Of a stretch of DNA of 64,000 bases, positions 52,741 through 61,699 are shown piece by piece (within the stretch, counting starts at the first letter, position 1; each line of letters starts with the position of its first letter). Under the pieces are notes generated by a model, which worked only from the letters and a program-made list of their open reading frames with translations, was not told the origin of the DNA and searched no databases. A program made the translations under genes and the position numbers. This DNA is from an uncultured Muribaculaceae bacterium. Its GTDB lineage: Bacteria > Bacteroidota > Bacteroidia > Bacteroidales > Muribaculaceae. The stretch spans positions 1 to 64,000 of the forward strand of contig CAJUQP010000010.1 in assembly GCA_910588245.1 (NCBI GenBank), read 5' to 3'.

Positions 52741-55101
52741 TCAACGGTTGGGAGTATCCCACACTTTGGTGGAGGTGCATTTCACGCCGGCGGTCTGACC
52801 TCCGGCAATGAGCAGGAAGTCGCCCTCCTCCACTCTCCAGCGGCCATCAGCACCCACAAACGCCAGATCAGCGGCGGGGAGACGGAATGTCACCGTCTTT
52901 GTCTCTCCGGGCTTTAGTTCCACCTTATCGAAGGCACGCAGACGCAGGGCATCGGGGGTTGTGGAAGCGACCATGTCTTTTGAGAAAAGAAGCACAGGCT
53001 CCTTGCCGGCCACAGTTCCCTTGTTTGTAACATTGACAGTGACTGTCAGCTCATCATCAGGACCGAACTCCGCCTTGTCAGCCTTAAGGTTGGAATATTC
53101 ATATTCAGTGTAGCTCAGGCCATAGCCGAAGGGCCACTGGATATTCATCTTGGCGTCGTAGTTATAATTACCCTCCATGGCCTGGTCGACCTTTTCGGAG
53201 GTCTTGTGGTCGTAAGTATAGAGGGCGTTGACGTATTTTGGATACGTCATGGGAAGCTTGGCAGAGAAATTGGCTTTACCGGCGAGAAGAAGGGCCAGGG
53301 CATCGCCGCCATAGTTGCCGGGGAGCATGATGTCGACCACGGCCTTGGCCAGAGGCACAAGCTCGCGGATGATGCGCGGACGTCCCTCGTTGAGCACAAG
53401 CACGACAGGCTTGCCTGTCGCGGCGAGTCTCTTCACGAGTTCAGTCTGGTTGGCCGAAAGAGAGAGGTCGTCGATGTTGCCGGGAGTCTCGCAATAGGAG
53501 TTCTCCCCTATGCAGGCCACTATCACGTCAGCCCGCGAAGCGGCTGCGAGAGTGGCGGCCATATTGACTACGGAATCCTTCTCCCAGCTCGCGCCCGGCT
53601 TCATATCGTAGGCCACGCCCTCACTCAGCGTCACGTTGTCCTTGCCGAACTCCGCACACATTGCCTCATATATGGTGTTATACCGCTCAGCGCAGCCTTC
53701 CGCCCTGTCACCCTGCCAGGAATAGCTCCATCCGCCGTTGAGCGTGCGCATGGAGTTGGCGTTAGGACCTGTCAGGAGTATCTTCGTGCCGGGTTTCAGA
53801 GGGAGTATCCCCCCTTCGTTCTTCAAAAGCACCTCCGACTGCAGGGCAGCCTCGAGAGCGGCCTTGGCAAACTGCTCCGACCCGAAGTCGGGATATTCCG
53901 CCACCTCCTGATAAGGATGTTCGAAAAGACCAAGACGGTACTTGAGGCGGAGCACACGGCTTACGGCATCATCGATACGGCTCATCGGCACCTTGCCATC
54001 GTTGACGAGCTCTATGAGATCGGTGCAGAAACTTGTGTCGTAAGGCACCATCGACATATCTATGCCTGCATTGATGGCCATAGCTATAGCCTCCTTCTGA
54101 TCGGCCGCCACCCCCTCACGCTGATAAAGATTGTTGATATCCGCCCAGTCGGTCACGATCATGCCGTCCCAGTTGAGGTCATCCTTGAGCCAGTCGGTGA
54201 GCAGCTCCTTGTTGGCATGGAAAGGTATACCATTGTTGGAGGCGGAATTGACCATGACGGTCAGCGCGCCGCCTCGTATGGCGTCGACATAAGGCTGGAA
54301 ATGCTTCTCACGCATCTCAGCCTCGCCGATATGGGAAGGGGTGCGGTCCTTACCCGAGACAGGCACACCATACCCCATGAAATGCTTCACGCAGGCAGCG
54401 ATATGCCGCTGATCTATATGGTTGGGATCATCCCCCTGCATTCCCTTCACGGCCTCGGTGCCGAAGACGGAATTCATATACGGATCCTCGCCGAAGTTCT
54501 CCCACTGGCGAGGCCAGCGCGGATCCCTACCGAGGTCGACCACAGGCGAGAAAGTCCAGGGAACAGACGCGGCACGTGTCTCGTAGGCAGTCACCTCGCC
54601 GGCCTTGCGGGCCAGCGACGGATTGAACGATGACGCTATGTTGATATTCTGTGGGAAAAGAGTCCCTCCGAGCACATATGTCACGCCATGTATCTGGTCG
54701 AGACCGAAGATGCACGGGATTCCGAGCTCCTTCATCGACATCTCCTGCACCTTGACCATCATGTCGTGGTAGACCTGAGGAGGCTGGGCCACACCCATAG
54801 GCACGTTAAGCAGGGAGCCGACCTTGTGGATACGGATAATCGTGTCGAGCTTTCCTTCCGAGAGGGTGAATTTTCCGGAGCCGTAGCTCGCGGCCATGTC
54901 GGTGACGACATCAACGGTGATCTGGGTCATCTGGCCCACTTTCTCCTCGAGAGTCATCTTTCCGAGTTTCTCTTTCACCGCGGCCTCTATAGCCTCGTCG
55001 GTGGGGATAGCGGGAGCTGTGCGCCCCTTGTTTCCCGTGCATGCCGTGGCAAGCATGAGCGTCGCTAACGACGCTGCTAACATCTGCTTCATAAGCTTCA
55101 T
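52741..55101 (-). CDS. GH3 beta-glycosidase lipoprotein
   Basis: A 786-residue lipoprotein (LATAC, Cys21). The (beta/alpha)8 domain has RDPRWPRQWENFGEDP and KHFMGYG, with the nucleophile Asp in GMIVTDWADINN near 320. The alpha/beta sandwich follows (LKPGTKILLTGPNAN), then a fibronectin-III-like C-terminus (KAEFGPDDELTVTVNVTNKG). Typical of beta-glucosidases and beta-xylosidases of GH3. It stands alone, downstream of thyA on the same strand. Which sugar it releases is not clear; the GH10/GH67 cluster is 40 kb away. Confidence 0.92.
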   Translation of the reverse strand: MKLMKQMLAASLATLMLATACTGNKGRTAPAIPTDEAIEAAVKEKLGKMTLEEKVGQMTQITVDVVTDMAASYGSGKFTLSEGKLDTIIRIHKVGSLLNVPMGVAQPPQVYHDMMVKVQEMSMKELGIPCIFGLDQIHGVTYVLGGTLFPQNINIASSFNPSLARKAGEVTAYETRAASVPWTFSPVVDLGRDPRWPRQWENFGEDPYMNSVFGTEAVKGMQGDDPNHIDQRHIAACVKHFMGYGVPVSGKDRTPSHIGEAEMREKHFQPYVDAIRGGALTVMVNSASNNGIPFHANKELLTDWLKDDLNWDGMIVTDWADINNLYQREGVAADQKEAIAMAINAGIDMSMVPYDTSFCTDLIELVNDGKVPMSRIDDAVSRVLRLKYRLGLFEHPYQEVAEYPDFGSEQFAKAALEAALQSEVLLKNEGGILPLKPGTKILLTGPNANSMRTLNGGWSYSWQGDRAEGCAERYNTIYEAMCAEFGKDNVTLSEGVAYDMKPGASWEKDSVVNMAATLAAASRADVIVACIGENSYCETPGNIDDLSLSANQTELVKRLAATGKPVVLVLNEGRPRIIRELVPLAKAVVDIMLPGNYGGDALALLLAGKANFSAKLPMTYPKYVNALYTYDHKTSEKVDQAMEGNYNYDAKMNIQWPFGYGLSYTEYEYSNLKADKAEFGPDDELTVTVNVTNKGTVAGKEPVLLFSKDMVASTTPDALRLRAFDKVELKPGETKTVTFRLPAADLAFVGADGRWRVEEGDFLLIAGGQTAGVKCTSTKVWDTPNR

Positions 55102-55133
55102 TTTTAAGGTTTGACGATTATTGTACTTAAATT

Positions 55134-55200
55134 AATGCATGATTCATAATGCACAATGCATAATTTTTTGATAATTCATGATCCATAATGCATGATGCAA
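55134..55200. repeat. Degenerate repeat around ATAATGCATGA in the GH3 5' region
   Basis: Imperfect copies of CATAATGCA/ATTCATGAT-type units, with self-complementary ATGCAT cores, fill the leader between the GH3 start and its putative promoter. Confidence 0.6.
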
Positions 55201-55287
55201 TTTTGATAATGGAAGTATACCGCTTGAGATATGATATCAGGGGACCTGACTATTGATTCAACATGCCAAAGGGATGTCCTACATTTG

Positions 55288-55295
55288 CAAACGTA
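55288..55295 (-). promoter_or_regulatory. Possible -7 box of the GH3 gene
   Basis: Minus-strand TACGTTTG just after the thyA stop. No -33 element. The leader would be about 180 nt and include the simple repeat. Confidence 0.3.
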
Positions 55296-56090
55296 TCAGA
55301 CGGAGACGACGCCTTTTATCGCCGGCCACGGGTCATAATCAGAGAGAGAGAAGTCATCATATCCGAATTTGAAAAGGTCGGTGACATCCGGATTGAGCGT
55401 CATGCGCGGAAGCGGACGCGGTTCACGCGCGAGCTGCGTGCGCACCTGCTCAAGATGGTTAAGATAGATGTGGGCATCGCCCAAGGTATGGATAAACTCA
55501 CCGGGCTGGAGGCCACACACCTGAGCCACCATCATCGTGAGAAGCGCATAGCTCGCTATGTTGAAGGGGACGCCCAGGAAGCAGTCGGCACTGCGCTGGT
55601 AGAGCTGCAGCGAGAGACGTCCGTCGCTTACGTAGAACTGGAAAAGCATGTGGCACGGCGGAAGGTTCATGCTGTCGAGATCAGCCACATTCCAGCTGCT
55701 GACTATGATGCGCCGGGAGTCGGGATTCTCACGGATAGTCTTCACCGCTTCGGCCATCTGGTCGATGAAGCCTCCATCGTAGGTCGGCCATGAACGCCAC
55801 TGATAACCGTAGATATGACCGAGGCTTCCGTCAGGGTCAGCCCATTCATTCCATATGCGCACGCCATGATCCTGAAGATACCTCACGTTGGTGTCGCCGG
55901 CGAGAAACCACAGCAGCTCATAGATCACACTTTTCAGATGCACCTTCTTTGTGGTGAGCAACGGGAAGCCCTCCTGCAGGTTGAAGCGCATCTGATAGCC
56001 GAAAGTCGAGATAGTGCCGGTGCCGGTGCGGTCTGACTTTTTGTGGCCGTTGTCGAGTATATGCCGGAGAAGGTCTAAATATTGTTTCAT
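55296..56090 (-). CDS. thyA: Thymidylate synthase
   Basis: A 264-residue enzyme methylating dUMP to dTMP with methylene-tetrahydrofolate. The catalytic Cys lies in LPPCHMLFQFYV near 144; DSRRIIVSSWNV, SLQLYQRSADCFLGVPFNIASY and HIYLNHLEQV are the other conserved blocks. It is complete. No dihydrofolate reductase gene follows; the GH3 gene is next. It is 46 bp downstream of the Fe-S membrane protein. Confidence 0.97.
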   Translation of the reverse strand: MKQYLDLLRHILDNGHKKSDRTGTGTISTFGYQMRFNLQEGFPLLTTKKVHLKSVIYELLWFLAGDTNVRYLQDHGVRIWNEWADPDGSLGHIYGYQWRSWPTYDGGFIDQMAEAVKTIRENPDSRRIIVSSWNVADLDSMNLPPCHMLFQFYVSDGRLSLQLYQRSADCFLGVPFNIASYALLTMMVAQVCGLQPGEFIHTLGDAHIYLNHLEQVRTQLAREPRPLPRMTLNPDVTDLFKFGYDDFSLSDYDPWPAIKGVVSV

Positions 56091-56136
56091 TCCTAATGAT
56101 TCTTTGGGTTAAGATAACGAATGGCTGCCGAAGAGT

Positions 56137-56958
56137 TCACACCTGCTGCTTTCCCACCTTGCGCAACAAGGGAGTGCCTCGGCGATTGCGGTTCATCTGG
56201 AAGTGTATGGCATCGTCCTTGCAGACCGCAAGGCAGTCGAAACAGCGCACACAGCGCGAATTGTCGACATATCGCCCCACGACCTTGACACACTGCGAAC
56301 GGCATACCTCCTCACATTTCATGCACCCAACGCACTTGTCGGGGTCAATCTCGATATGAAACAGCGTGAGATTGTGGAGCGACCCCAGCGCGGTACCGAC
56401 AGGGCAGATGTCGGTACAGAACCCGCGTCCCGTGAAAAAAGCGCACACTCCTATGAGCAGTGCCGAGACAATGCCCGAACCTATCCCGACAGCCATACCC
56501 ACGCCAAGATTGAGCCATGTAGCCTCAGCCACCGTCGGATTGAACACCGAGCAGATGTTGCGCATGATGTTCCAAGGCTCAATCCAATAGGGCACGGCGG
56601 TGACACCCGCAATCAGGCACACCACGTAGACGGCGAGCACATGGTAGCGCGTCTGCCGCGCATGCCTGTAGCGGTATGGACGGTTAAGCCCGGGAATGCG
56701 TCGGCGCAGGCTTATCAGGATATCCTGGAAAGTGCCTACGGGACACACCGTGGAGCAGTAGACCCTGCCGAGGAGAAGCGATATGATGATCCAGAAGAGT
56801 ATGGCCCCCATGCCCACGGCTATCGCCGAAGGTATGATCTGGGCCCGTTCCGCCACTCCGGCCGCAGGAAACGCCTTGTGGCCTACCGCGAAGTAGACCA
56901 CAGAAGCCGTGAAGAACAACACGGCCAGGACGATCCGTATGAGCCTGAGACCTTTCAT
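56137..56958 (-). CDS. Membrane 4Fe-4S protein (NapH/RnfB-like ferredoxin type)
   Basis: A 273-residue protein with four to five TM helices. Two CxxxCP motifs (CSTVCPVG, CTDICPVG) occur in membrane loops, and a C-terminal double 4Fe-4S ferredoxin domain has CVGCMKCEEVCRSQC and CVRCFDCLAVC. Such proteins pass electrons between quinones or periplasmic enzymes and cytoplasmic acceptors. The partner is not in the window. Its ATG overlaps the yidC stop by one base (TGATG), suggesting coupled translation. Confidence 0.85.
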   Translation of the reverse strand: MKGLRLIRIVLAVLFFTASVVYFAVGHKAFPAAGVAERAQIIPSAIAVGMGAILFWIIISLLLGRVYCSTVCPVGTFQDILISLRRRIPGLNRPYRYRHARQTRYHVLAVYVVCLIAGVTAVPYWIEPWNIMRNICSVFNPTVAEATWLNLGVGMAVGIGSGIVSALLIGVCAFFTGRGFCTDICPVGTALGSLHNLTLFHIEIDPDKCVGCMKCEEVCRSQCVKVVGRYVDNSRCVRCFDCLAVCKDDAIHFQMNRNRRGTPLLRKVGKQQV

Positions 56959-59054
56959 CAGCGGCGCCCGTTGCGCTTGGCCTGTTCCTTCATCATCTGT
57001 TGCTGCTGGCGCTGCATCTCCTCAAGGCGTGCCATCAGGCCGCTCTTTTTCTTCGGTTTCTTAGCGTTCTCGGCCATGGTGCGTCGCACGTCCTCCTCCT
57101 TTATTATAAAGCGGAAGGCGTAGGTCTGCGCGATGGTGATGAGCAACGAGAGGAAGTAATAGTAGCTGAGACCGGCGGCATAGTTGTTGAAGAAGATCAT
57201 GAAGAACACCGGCATCAGATACATCATCCATTTCATGCCAGGCATCTGGCCCGGGGAGTTCTGCATGTTGACACGCGTGTAGATAATGTTGGTCACGGTC
57301 ATCAGGAGGCAGAAGAGGGAGATGTGGTTGCCGAAATATTCAGTCACAAGCGGAATATTGCCGCTCCAGGAGATGATGGCGTCAGGCGCCGAGAGATCCT
57401 TAGCCCAGAGGAAGCTCTCCCCTCTCAACTCTATGGCCGAGGGGAAGAAGGAGAACATCGCGAAGAGTATCGGCATCTGGAGCAGCATCGGCAGACAGCC
57501 GGACATGGGGCTCGCCCCGGCCTTACTGTAGAGGGCCATGGTCTTCTGCTGCCTGATCATGGCGTTCTCGTTGCCGGGATATTTCTCATTGATGGCCTTG
57601 ATGTCTGGGGCCAGGATACGCATCTTAGCCTGGCTCTTATAGCTCTTGTAGGTGAGCGGGAAGAGCACGAGCTTGATGAATATGGTCATTATCAGGATGA
57701 TGATGCCATAGTTGGAGATAAACGATCCCAGGAAGCTGAATATCGGGATGATCACGCCGGTATTGATCCAGCGGAATATCGACCAGCCGAGAGGTATGAG
57801 CTTCGTGAGGTTGAGGTCTTCGTCGGCCACGGTCTTGTGGTCGAGCGAGGAGAGGAGAGGATAAAGGTTGGGACCGATGAAGAGAGAGAACTGAGCCGGC
57901 ACCTCCGCGTTCCAGTCATAGTCATTGACCACGGCCTGTGTAGAGAAGCTCTTGAGGAAGTAGGGCTTGTTCTTGATAACGTCGCTCTGGAAATCGGCGG
58001 TATTGAAGGGACGGTCGGCAATTAGCACCGTCGAGAAGAACTGATTCTTAAACCCTATCCAGCGGATCTTGGCCTTGCGCTCTTCTGTCTCGTTCTTGCT
58101 CTCGGAGAGATTCTCCACAGAGCCGCCGGCATATTTGTAATAGAGGGCGGAATTGCGTTCCTCAAACATCTTGCCCTTCTCCTGGCGCATGAGATCCTGA
58201 TGCCAGTTGACGCCAAGGTTACGGTTATTGCTCTCGATCACACCCGCGAGATTCTTCTGCACCACGCGCAGACGCACCACATAGCTGTCGCCACGGGGCA
58301 GTGTGTACTCAAGACCCCAGTATGCGTCGTCTCCAAGAGGGAGCGTCATAAGCACGGTGCTGTCGTTGGGCATCGAAGAGGTGAAATAAAGCTCCGAGGT
58401 GCTCACACCCTGGGGAAGGGGGAGCTGGAAGTCGAACGAGTTGGTGGCGCCCTCGAAGATGACGACCTTCTCCTTACGGGTCTTGCTCTCATCGGGAGTA
58501 TATTCCGTGTCATACTTCTTGAGTTCGGCGCGGGTGATGGAACCGGACTTCGAGCTGAGGTTGAGCTTGAGCACATCGTTCTCGAGCACTGTCTGCGTGT
58601 CGCTGCCGCTCAGGAACCTGGAGAACTTCCCGTAACGACCCATGGAGAGCGACGCCTTCCTGACGGTCTCCACAGCCTTCTGCTGCTGTTTTACGGTCAT
58701 CTTCTTCAGGTCGGCACGGCATATGTCGGCCCAGGAGAGGGTCTGTCCGTCGACAGTGACTGTGCCCCTCACGGAGTCGCCCACGGCGACAAGGTCGATC
58801 ACTCCGTCGGATAGTCGCGACGCATGAGTACTGTCGGGGAGCACAACGGTCTCGCCGTGCTCGATGATGTTCTTGACGAGCCACTCCTTCTCGGTGGCCG
58901 AAAGTGAGTCGACGGCAGCCACGGCCTGCGCGGCCGCGGCAGACTCCTGCTCGCGTTCAGGCTCAGTCACCGCCTCATTGCGAGGCGTGAGCCACATGAA
59001 TCCGAAAAACACTGCCGCCATTAGCAGCAATCCGGTGACGGTATTTTTATCCAT
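56958..59054 (-). CDS. yidC: Membrane protein insertase YidC
   Basis: A 698-residue inner-membrane insertase. The N-terminal TM (VTGLLLMAAVFFGFMWLTPR) is followed by a large periplasmic beta-supersandwich domain to about 420. The conserved core has IFIKLVLFPLTYKSYKSQAKM (first 21-residue block begins near 480) and MSGCLPMLLQMPILFAMF. The tail is basic and Gln/Lys-rich (KKKSGLMARLEEMQRQQQ). It lies 74 bp after pyrG. Confidence 0.96.
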   Translation of the reverse strand: MDKNTVTGLLLMAAVFFGFMWLTPRNEAVTEPEREQESAAAAQAVAAVDSLSATEKEWLVKNIIEHGETVVLPDSTHASRLSDGVIDLVAVGDSVRGTVTVDGQTLSWADICRADLKKMTVKQQQKAVETVRKASLSMGRYGKFSRFLSGSDTQTVLENDVLKLNLSSKSGSITRAELKKYDTEYTPDESKTRKEKVVIFEGATNSFDFQLPLPQGVSTSELYFTSSMPNDSTVLMTLPLGDDAYWGLEYTLPRGDSYVVRLRVVQKNLAGVIESNNRNLGVNWHQDLMRQEKGKMFEERNSALYYKYAGGSVENLSESKNETEERKAKIRWIGFKNQFFSTVLIADRPFNTADFQSDVIKNKPYFLKSFSTQAVVNDYDWNAEVPAQFSLFIGPNLYPLLSSLDHKTVADEDLNLTKLIPLGWSIFRWINTGVIIPIFSFLGSFISNYGIIILIMTIFIKLVLFPLTYKSYKSQAKMRILAPDIKAINEKYPGNENAMIRQQKTMALYSKAGASPMSGCLPMLLQMPILFAMFSFFPSAIELRGESFLWAKDLSAPDAIISWSGNIPLVTEYFGNHISLFCLLMTVTNIIYTRVNMQNSPGQMPGMKWMMYLMPVFFMIFFNNYAAGLSYYYFLSLLITIAQTYAFRFIIKEEDVRRTMAENAKKPKKKSGLMARLEEMQRQQQQMMKEQAKRNGRR

Positions 59055-59128
59055 TCTTCATTTATGTCGCGCCGCGGCATGGCCGGGCGCCTTGTTAATT
59101 ATTCCGGTTAGTATCTTGTGTCATTATG

Positions 59129-60739
59129 TCATTTACGCTCCGAATAGCTGACGGCGGCCTTCATAAAGCTGACGAACAGCGGATTGGGATGGAGCACGGT
59201 GCTCTGGTATTCCGGATGGTACTGTGTGCCGAGATACCAGCGCTTTCCCGGCACCTCGACCACCTCCACCAGATGGGTGTCGGGGTTCTCGCCCACACAC
59301 CTCATGCCGGCCTCCTCGAAGCGCGCGCGATAGTCTTCGTTAAACTCGAAACGATGGCGGTGACGCTCGCGGATATCCGTGCGGCCATAGGCTCCCGCGG
59401 CCAGGGAATCCTCCTTAAGCACGCAGTCGTAGGCCCCCAGACGCATGGTGCCTCCCATATTGGATATGCTCTTCTGCTCCTCCATCAGGTCGATGACGTT
59501 GTGGGAGGTATGGGGATCCATCTCCGTGGAATTGGCATCGGCCATACGGAGCACATTGCGGGCGTATTCTATTACCATGCACTGCATGCCGAGGCAGATG
59601 CCAAACGTGGGCACGTCGTGCTCGCGGAGCCAGCGCAGGGCGATGAACTTGCCCTCTATGCCCCGCTGTCCGAAGCCCGGGGCGATGATCACGCCATCCA
59701 TGCCTGCAAGCTTCTCCTCCACGTTATCCTCCGTAAGTTTCTCGGAGTGGATATAGACGAGCTTCAGTTTACGGTCGCAATAAGCCGCCGCATGACTCAG
59801 CGACTCGCTTATCGACTTGTAGGCGTCCTGGAGCTCCACATATTTACCCACCAGACCTATGTGTATCTCCTTTTCAGCCCCCTCGAGCTTCCGCAAGAAA
59901 TGGTTCCAGGCCTCGAGATCGGGTTCTCCCTGCGGCACCTCGCCGGTCTTTTCGAGCACTATGCGGTCGAGTCCCTGGCTGTGCATCATCAGTGGCACCT
60001 CGTAGATGGTCGGGGCGTCAAGGCTCTGGATCACAGCCTCGGGAGAGACATTGCAGAACTGGGCCACCTTGCGGCACATGGAAGCCGGGAGCTCCTTCTC
60101 GGTGCGGAGCACGAGGATGTCGGGCTGTATGCCCGCTTGCTGGAGAAGCTTGACACTGTGCTGAGTGGGCTTCGTCTTGAGCTCCTTAGCGGCCTTAAGA
60201 TAAGGCACATACGTCAGATGCACGCAGAGGGCGTTTCTGCCAAGCTCCCAACGCAGCTGCCTGACGGCCTCCAGGAACGGAGTCGACTCTATATCTCCCA
60301 CGGTGCCTCCGATCTCGGTGATGACATAGTCGTAGTCGCCCTGTCGCGCGAGCAGTTTCACGCTGCGCTTAATCTCGTCGGTGATATGGGGGATGATCTG
60401 CACGGTCTTTCCCAGATAGTCGCCGCGGCGCTCCTTGTCGATCACGTTCTGATAGATCCTGCCCGTGGTGATGTTGTTGGCGCGGGTGGTGTGGATGCTG
60501 GTAAATCTCTCATAGTGTCCCAGGTCGAGGTCGGCCTCGTGGCCGTCTACCGTCACATAGCATTCGCCGTGCTCATAAGGGTTGAGGGTGCCCGGATCGA
60601 TGTTGATGTAAGGGTCGAACTTCTGAATCGTTACCTTGTAGCCCCTCGAGAGGAGAAGCCTTGCCAATGAAGAGGAGATGATTCCTTTTCCCAGCGACGA
60701 GACCACGCCGCCTGTGACGAAGATGTACTTTGTTTCCAC
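59129..60739 (-). CDS. pyrG: CTP synthase
   Basis: Amidates UTP to CTP with glutamine. The synthetase domain has KYIFVTGGVVSSLGKGI and DPYINIDPGTLNPYEHGE; the glutaminase domain has the Cys in FGICLGMQC near 380 and a C-terminal YHPE. The ATG-initiated frame begins at 60787, but a TAATTTTG box ends only 5 nt before that ATG, so the transcript probably starts at or after it. The GTG at 60739 (VETKYIF) matches the usual family N-terminus and is chosen. The 16-residue longer form remains possible if leaderless. Confidence 0.93.
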   Translation of the reverse strand: METKYIFVTGGVVSSLGKGIISSSLARLLLSRGYKVTIQKFDPYINIDPGTLNPYEHGECYVTVDGHEADLDLGHYERFTSIHTTRANNITTGRIYQNVIDKERRGDYLGKTVQIIPHITDEIKRSVKLLARQGDYDYVITEIGGTVGDIESTPFLEAVRQLRWELGRNALCVHLTYVPYLKAAKELKTKPTQHSVKLLQQAGIQPDILVLRTEKELPASMCRKVAQFCNVSPEAVIQSLDAPTIYEVPLMMHSQGLDRIVLEKTGEVPQGEPDLEAWNHFLRKLEGAEKEIHIGLVGKYVELQDAYKSISESLSHAAAYCDRKLKLVYIHSEKLTEDNVEEKLAGMDGVIIAPGFGQRGIEGKFIALRWLREHDVPTFGICLGMQCMVIEYARNVLRMADANSTEMDPHTSHNVIDLMEEQKSISNMGGTMRLGAYDCVLKEDSLAAGAYGRTDIRERHRHRFEFNEDYRARFEEAGMRCVGENPDTHLVEVVEVPGKRWYLGTQYHPEYQSTVLHPNPLFVSFMKAAVSYSERK

Positions 60740-60791
60740 GTTCTTTTGCTCTGTTGTCTGTGCGGAAGACCCTTCTTCCGCATTCAAATTG

Positions 60792-60823
60792 CAAAATTAA
60801 TCATTATCGCGAATTTTTTCAAG
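60792..60823 (-). promoter_or_regulatory. Promoter of pyrG
   Basis: Minus-strand CTTG (60820-60823), 20 bp, TAATTTTG (60792-60799). It decides the pyrG start, since it lies directly against the ATG at 60787. Confidence 0.65.
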
Positions 60824-60841
60824 AAAAGATGGCAAAACTCT

Positions 60842-61699
60842 TTATTTTTCAGCGGAGCGACTGTGGGCAGCCACTCCTGCCGCCACCATACCACCGCCGC
60901 AGACCAGCGCGCGTATCTCCGCCGCGAGCATGCGCGCGTCCTTGCCACTGTCGCGCAGGCTCTCCCAGGAGAGTGGCTCTCCGAACACTATGCGGAATCG
61001 TTTCCCACGCGTGGCGCATACCTCTCCGGGAAGCAGGGACTGCTCAAGATTGACCTTGAGGCCCGACTTCTTGCGCAGACGCGCCAACCGGTAGAAACGG
61101 CGCCGGTTGAGCCCCTCAAACCTCACCGGCACCACATCCCGGCGAGACTCGACAGCTTTGGTCACAAACGATTTCTGCCATTCAAGGTCGGCTATGCTCC
61201 CGTCGTCGAGCAGGCGCGACACGAGGCCGGCCGGGAACTGCAGTATCTGCTTGTCGGAGGCCAGGGCCTCCGATATAGCCCTGGCCCCCTCCTTTCCCTG
61301 GCGCCCGAATTTGTTGACAGGGAGGAACACACACCGCAGCGGCTCTACATTCATGAGCATGTCGTTTACCAGGAATCTCACCCCGTCGCGGCCGTAGCGC
61401 TCCCCGAGCACCGCTATCAAGGCAATGCCGTCGAGGCCGCCCAGAGGATGGTTGGAGGCAAACATATAGCGACCGGCGGGGAGGGCGTCAAGCCCCTCCA
61501 CGTCGGCCGTGATGTCGAGATATCCGAGTATGCGCCGGGCGAATTCCGGCCCCTCGGCCGGATAGCCCACCCTGAGCATCTCATTGAGTTCTTTCTGATG
61601 GATAAGGCGCTCGAGCGCCGTTATCATGAAACCGGGCACCCACCGGCTCACGCGCCGGGGCATCCGTTCGCGCAATATGCGGTGAAGGTCAATTTCCAT
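60842..61699 (-). CDS. PlsC-like lysophospholipid/acyl-amino-acid acyltransferase
   Basis: A 285-residue acyltransferase with SNHPLGGLDGIAL near 82, a variant of the H-x4-D motif with five residues between His and Asp. FLPVNKFGRQGKEG and ILQFPAGLVSR near 155 correspond to motifs II-III. This variant occurs in hemolysin-like acyltransferases that form acylated amino-acid lipids as well as phospholipids. It overlaps obgE by 11 bp at its 5' end, so it is translated from within that gene. The substrate is undetermined. Confidence 0.8.
   Translation of the reverse strand: MEIDLHRILRERMPRRVSRWVPGFMITALERLIHQKELNEMLRVGYPAEGPEFARRILGYLDITADVEGLDALPAGRYMFASNHPLGGLDGIALIAVLGERYGRDGVRFLVNDMLMNVEPLRCVFLPVNKFGRQGKEGARAISEALASDKQILQFPAGLVSRLLDDGSIADLEWQKSFVTKAVESRRDVVPVRFEGLNRRRFYRLARLRKKSGLKVNLEQSLLPGEVCATRGKRFRIVFGEPLSWESLRDSGKDARMLAAEIRALVCGGGMVAAGVAAHSRSAEK

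Noticed and set aside
53206..54633. 475-codon open frame antisense to the GH3 gene
   Set aside because: Shadow of GH3 codon usage; His/Val-rich translation typical of antisense frames.
57000..58025. 341-codon open frame antisense to yidC, and similar ones opposite obgE (61785-62816), topA (19282-20319), GH10 (12507-13400) and GH97 (4738-5670)
   Set aside because: All lie wholly within well-identified genes on the opposite strand and lack family motifs.
59126..60670. 514-codon open frame antisense to pyrG
   Set aside because: It mirrors the pyrG reading frame; no domain pattern and no promoter.
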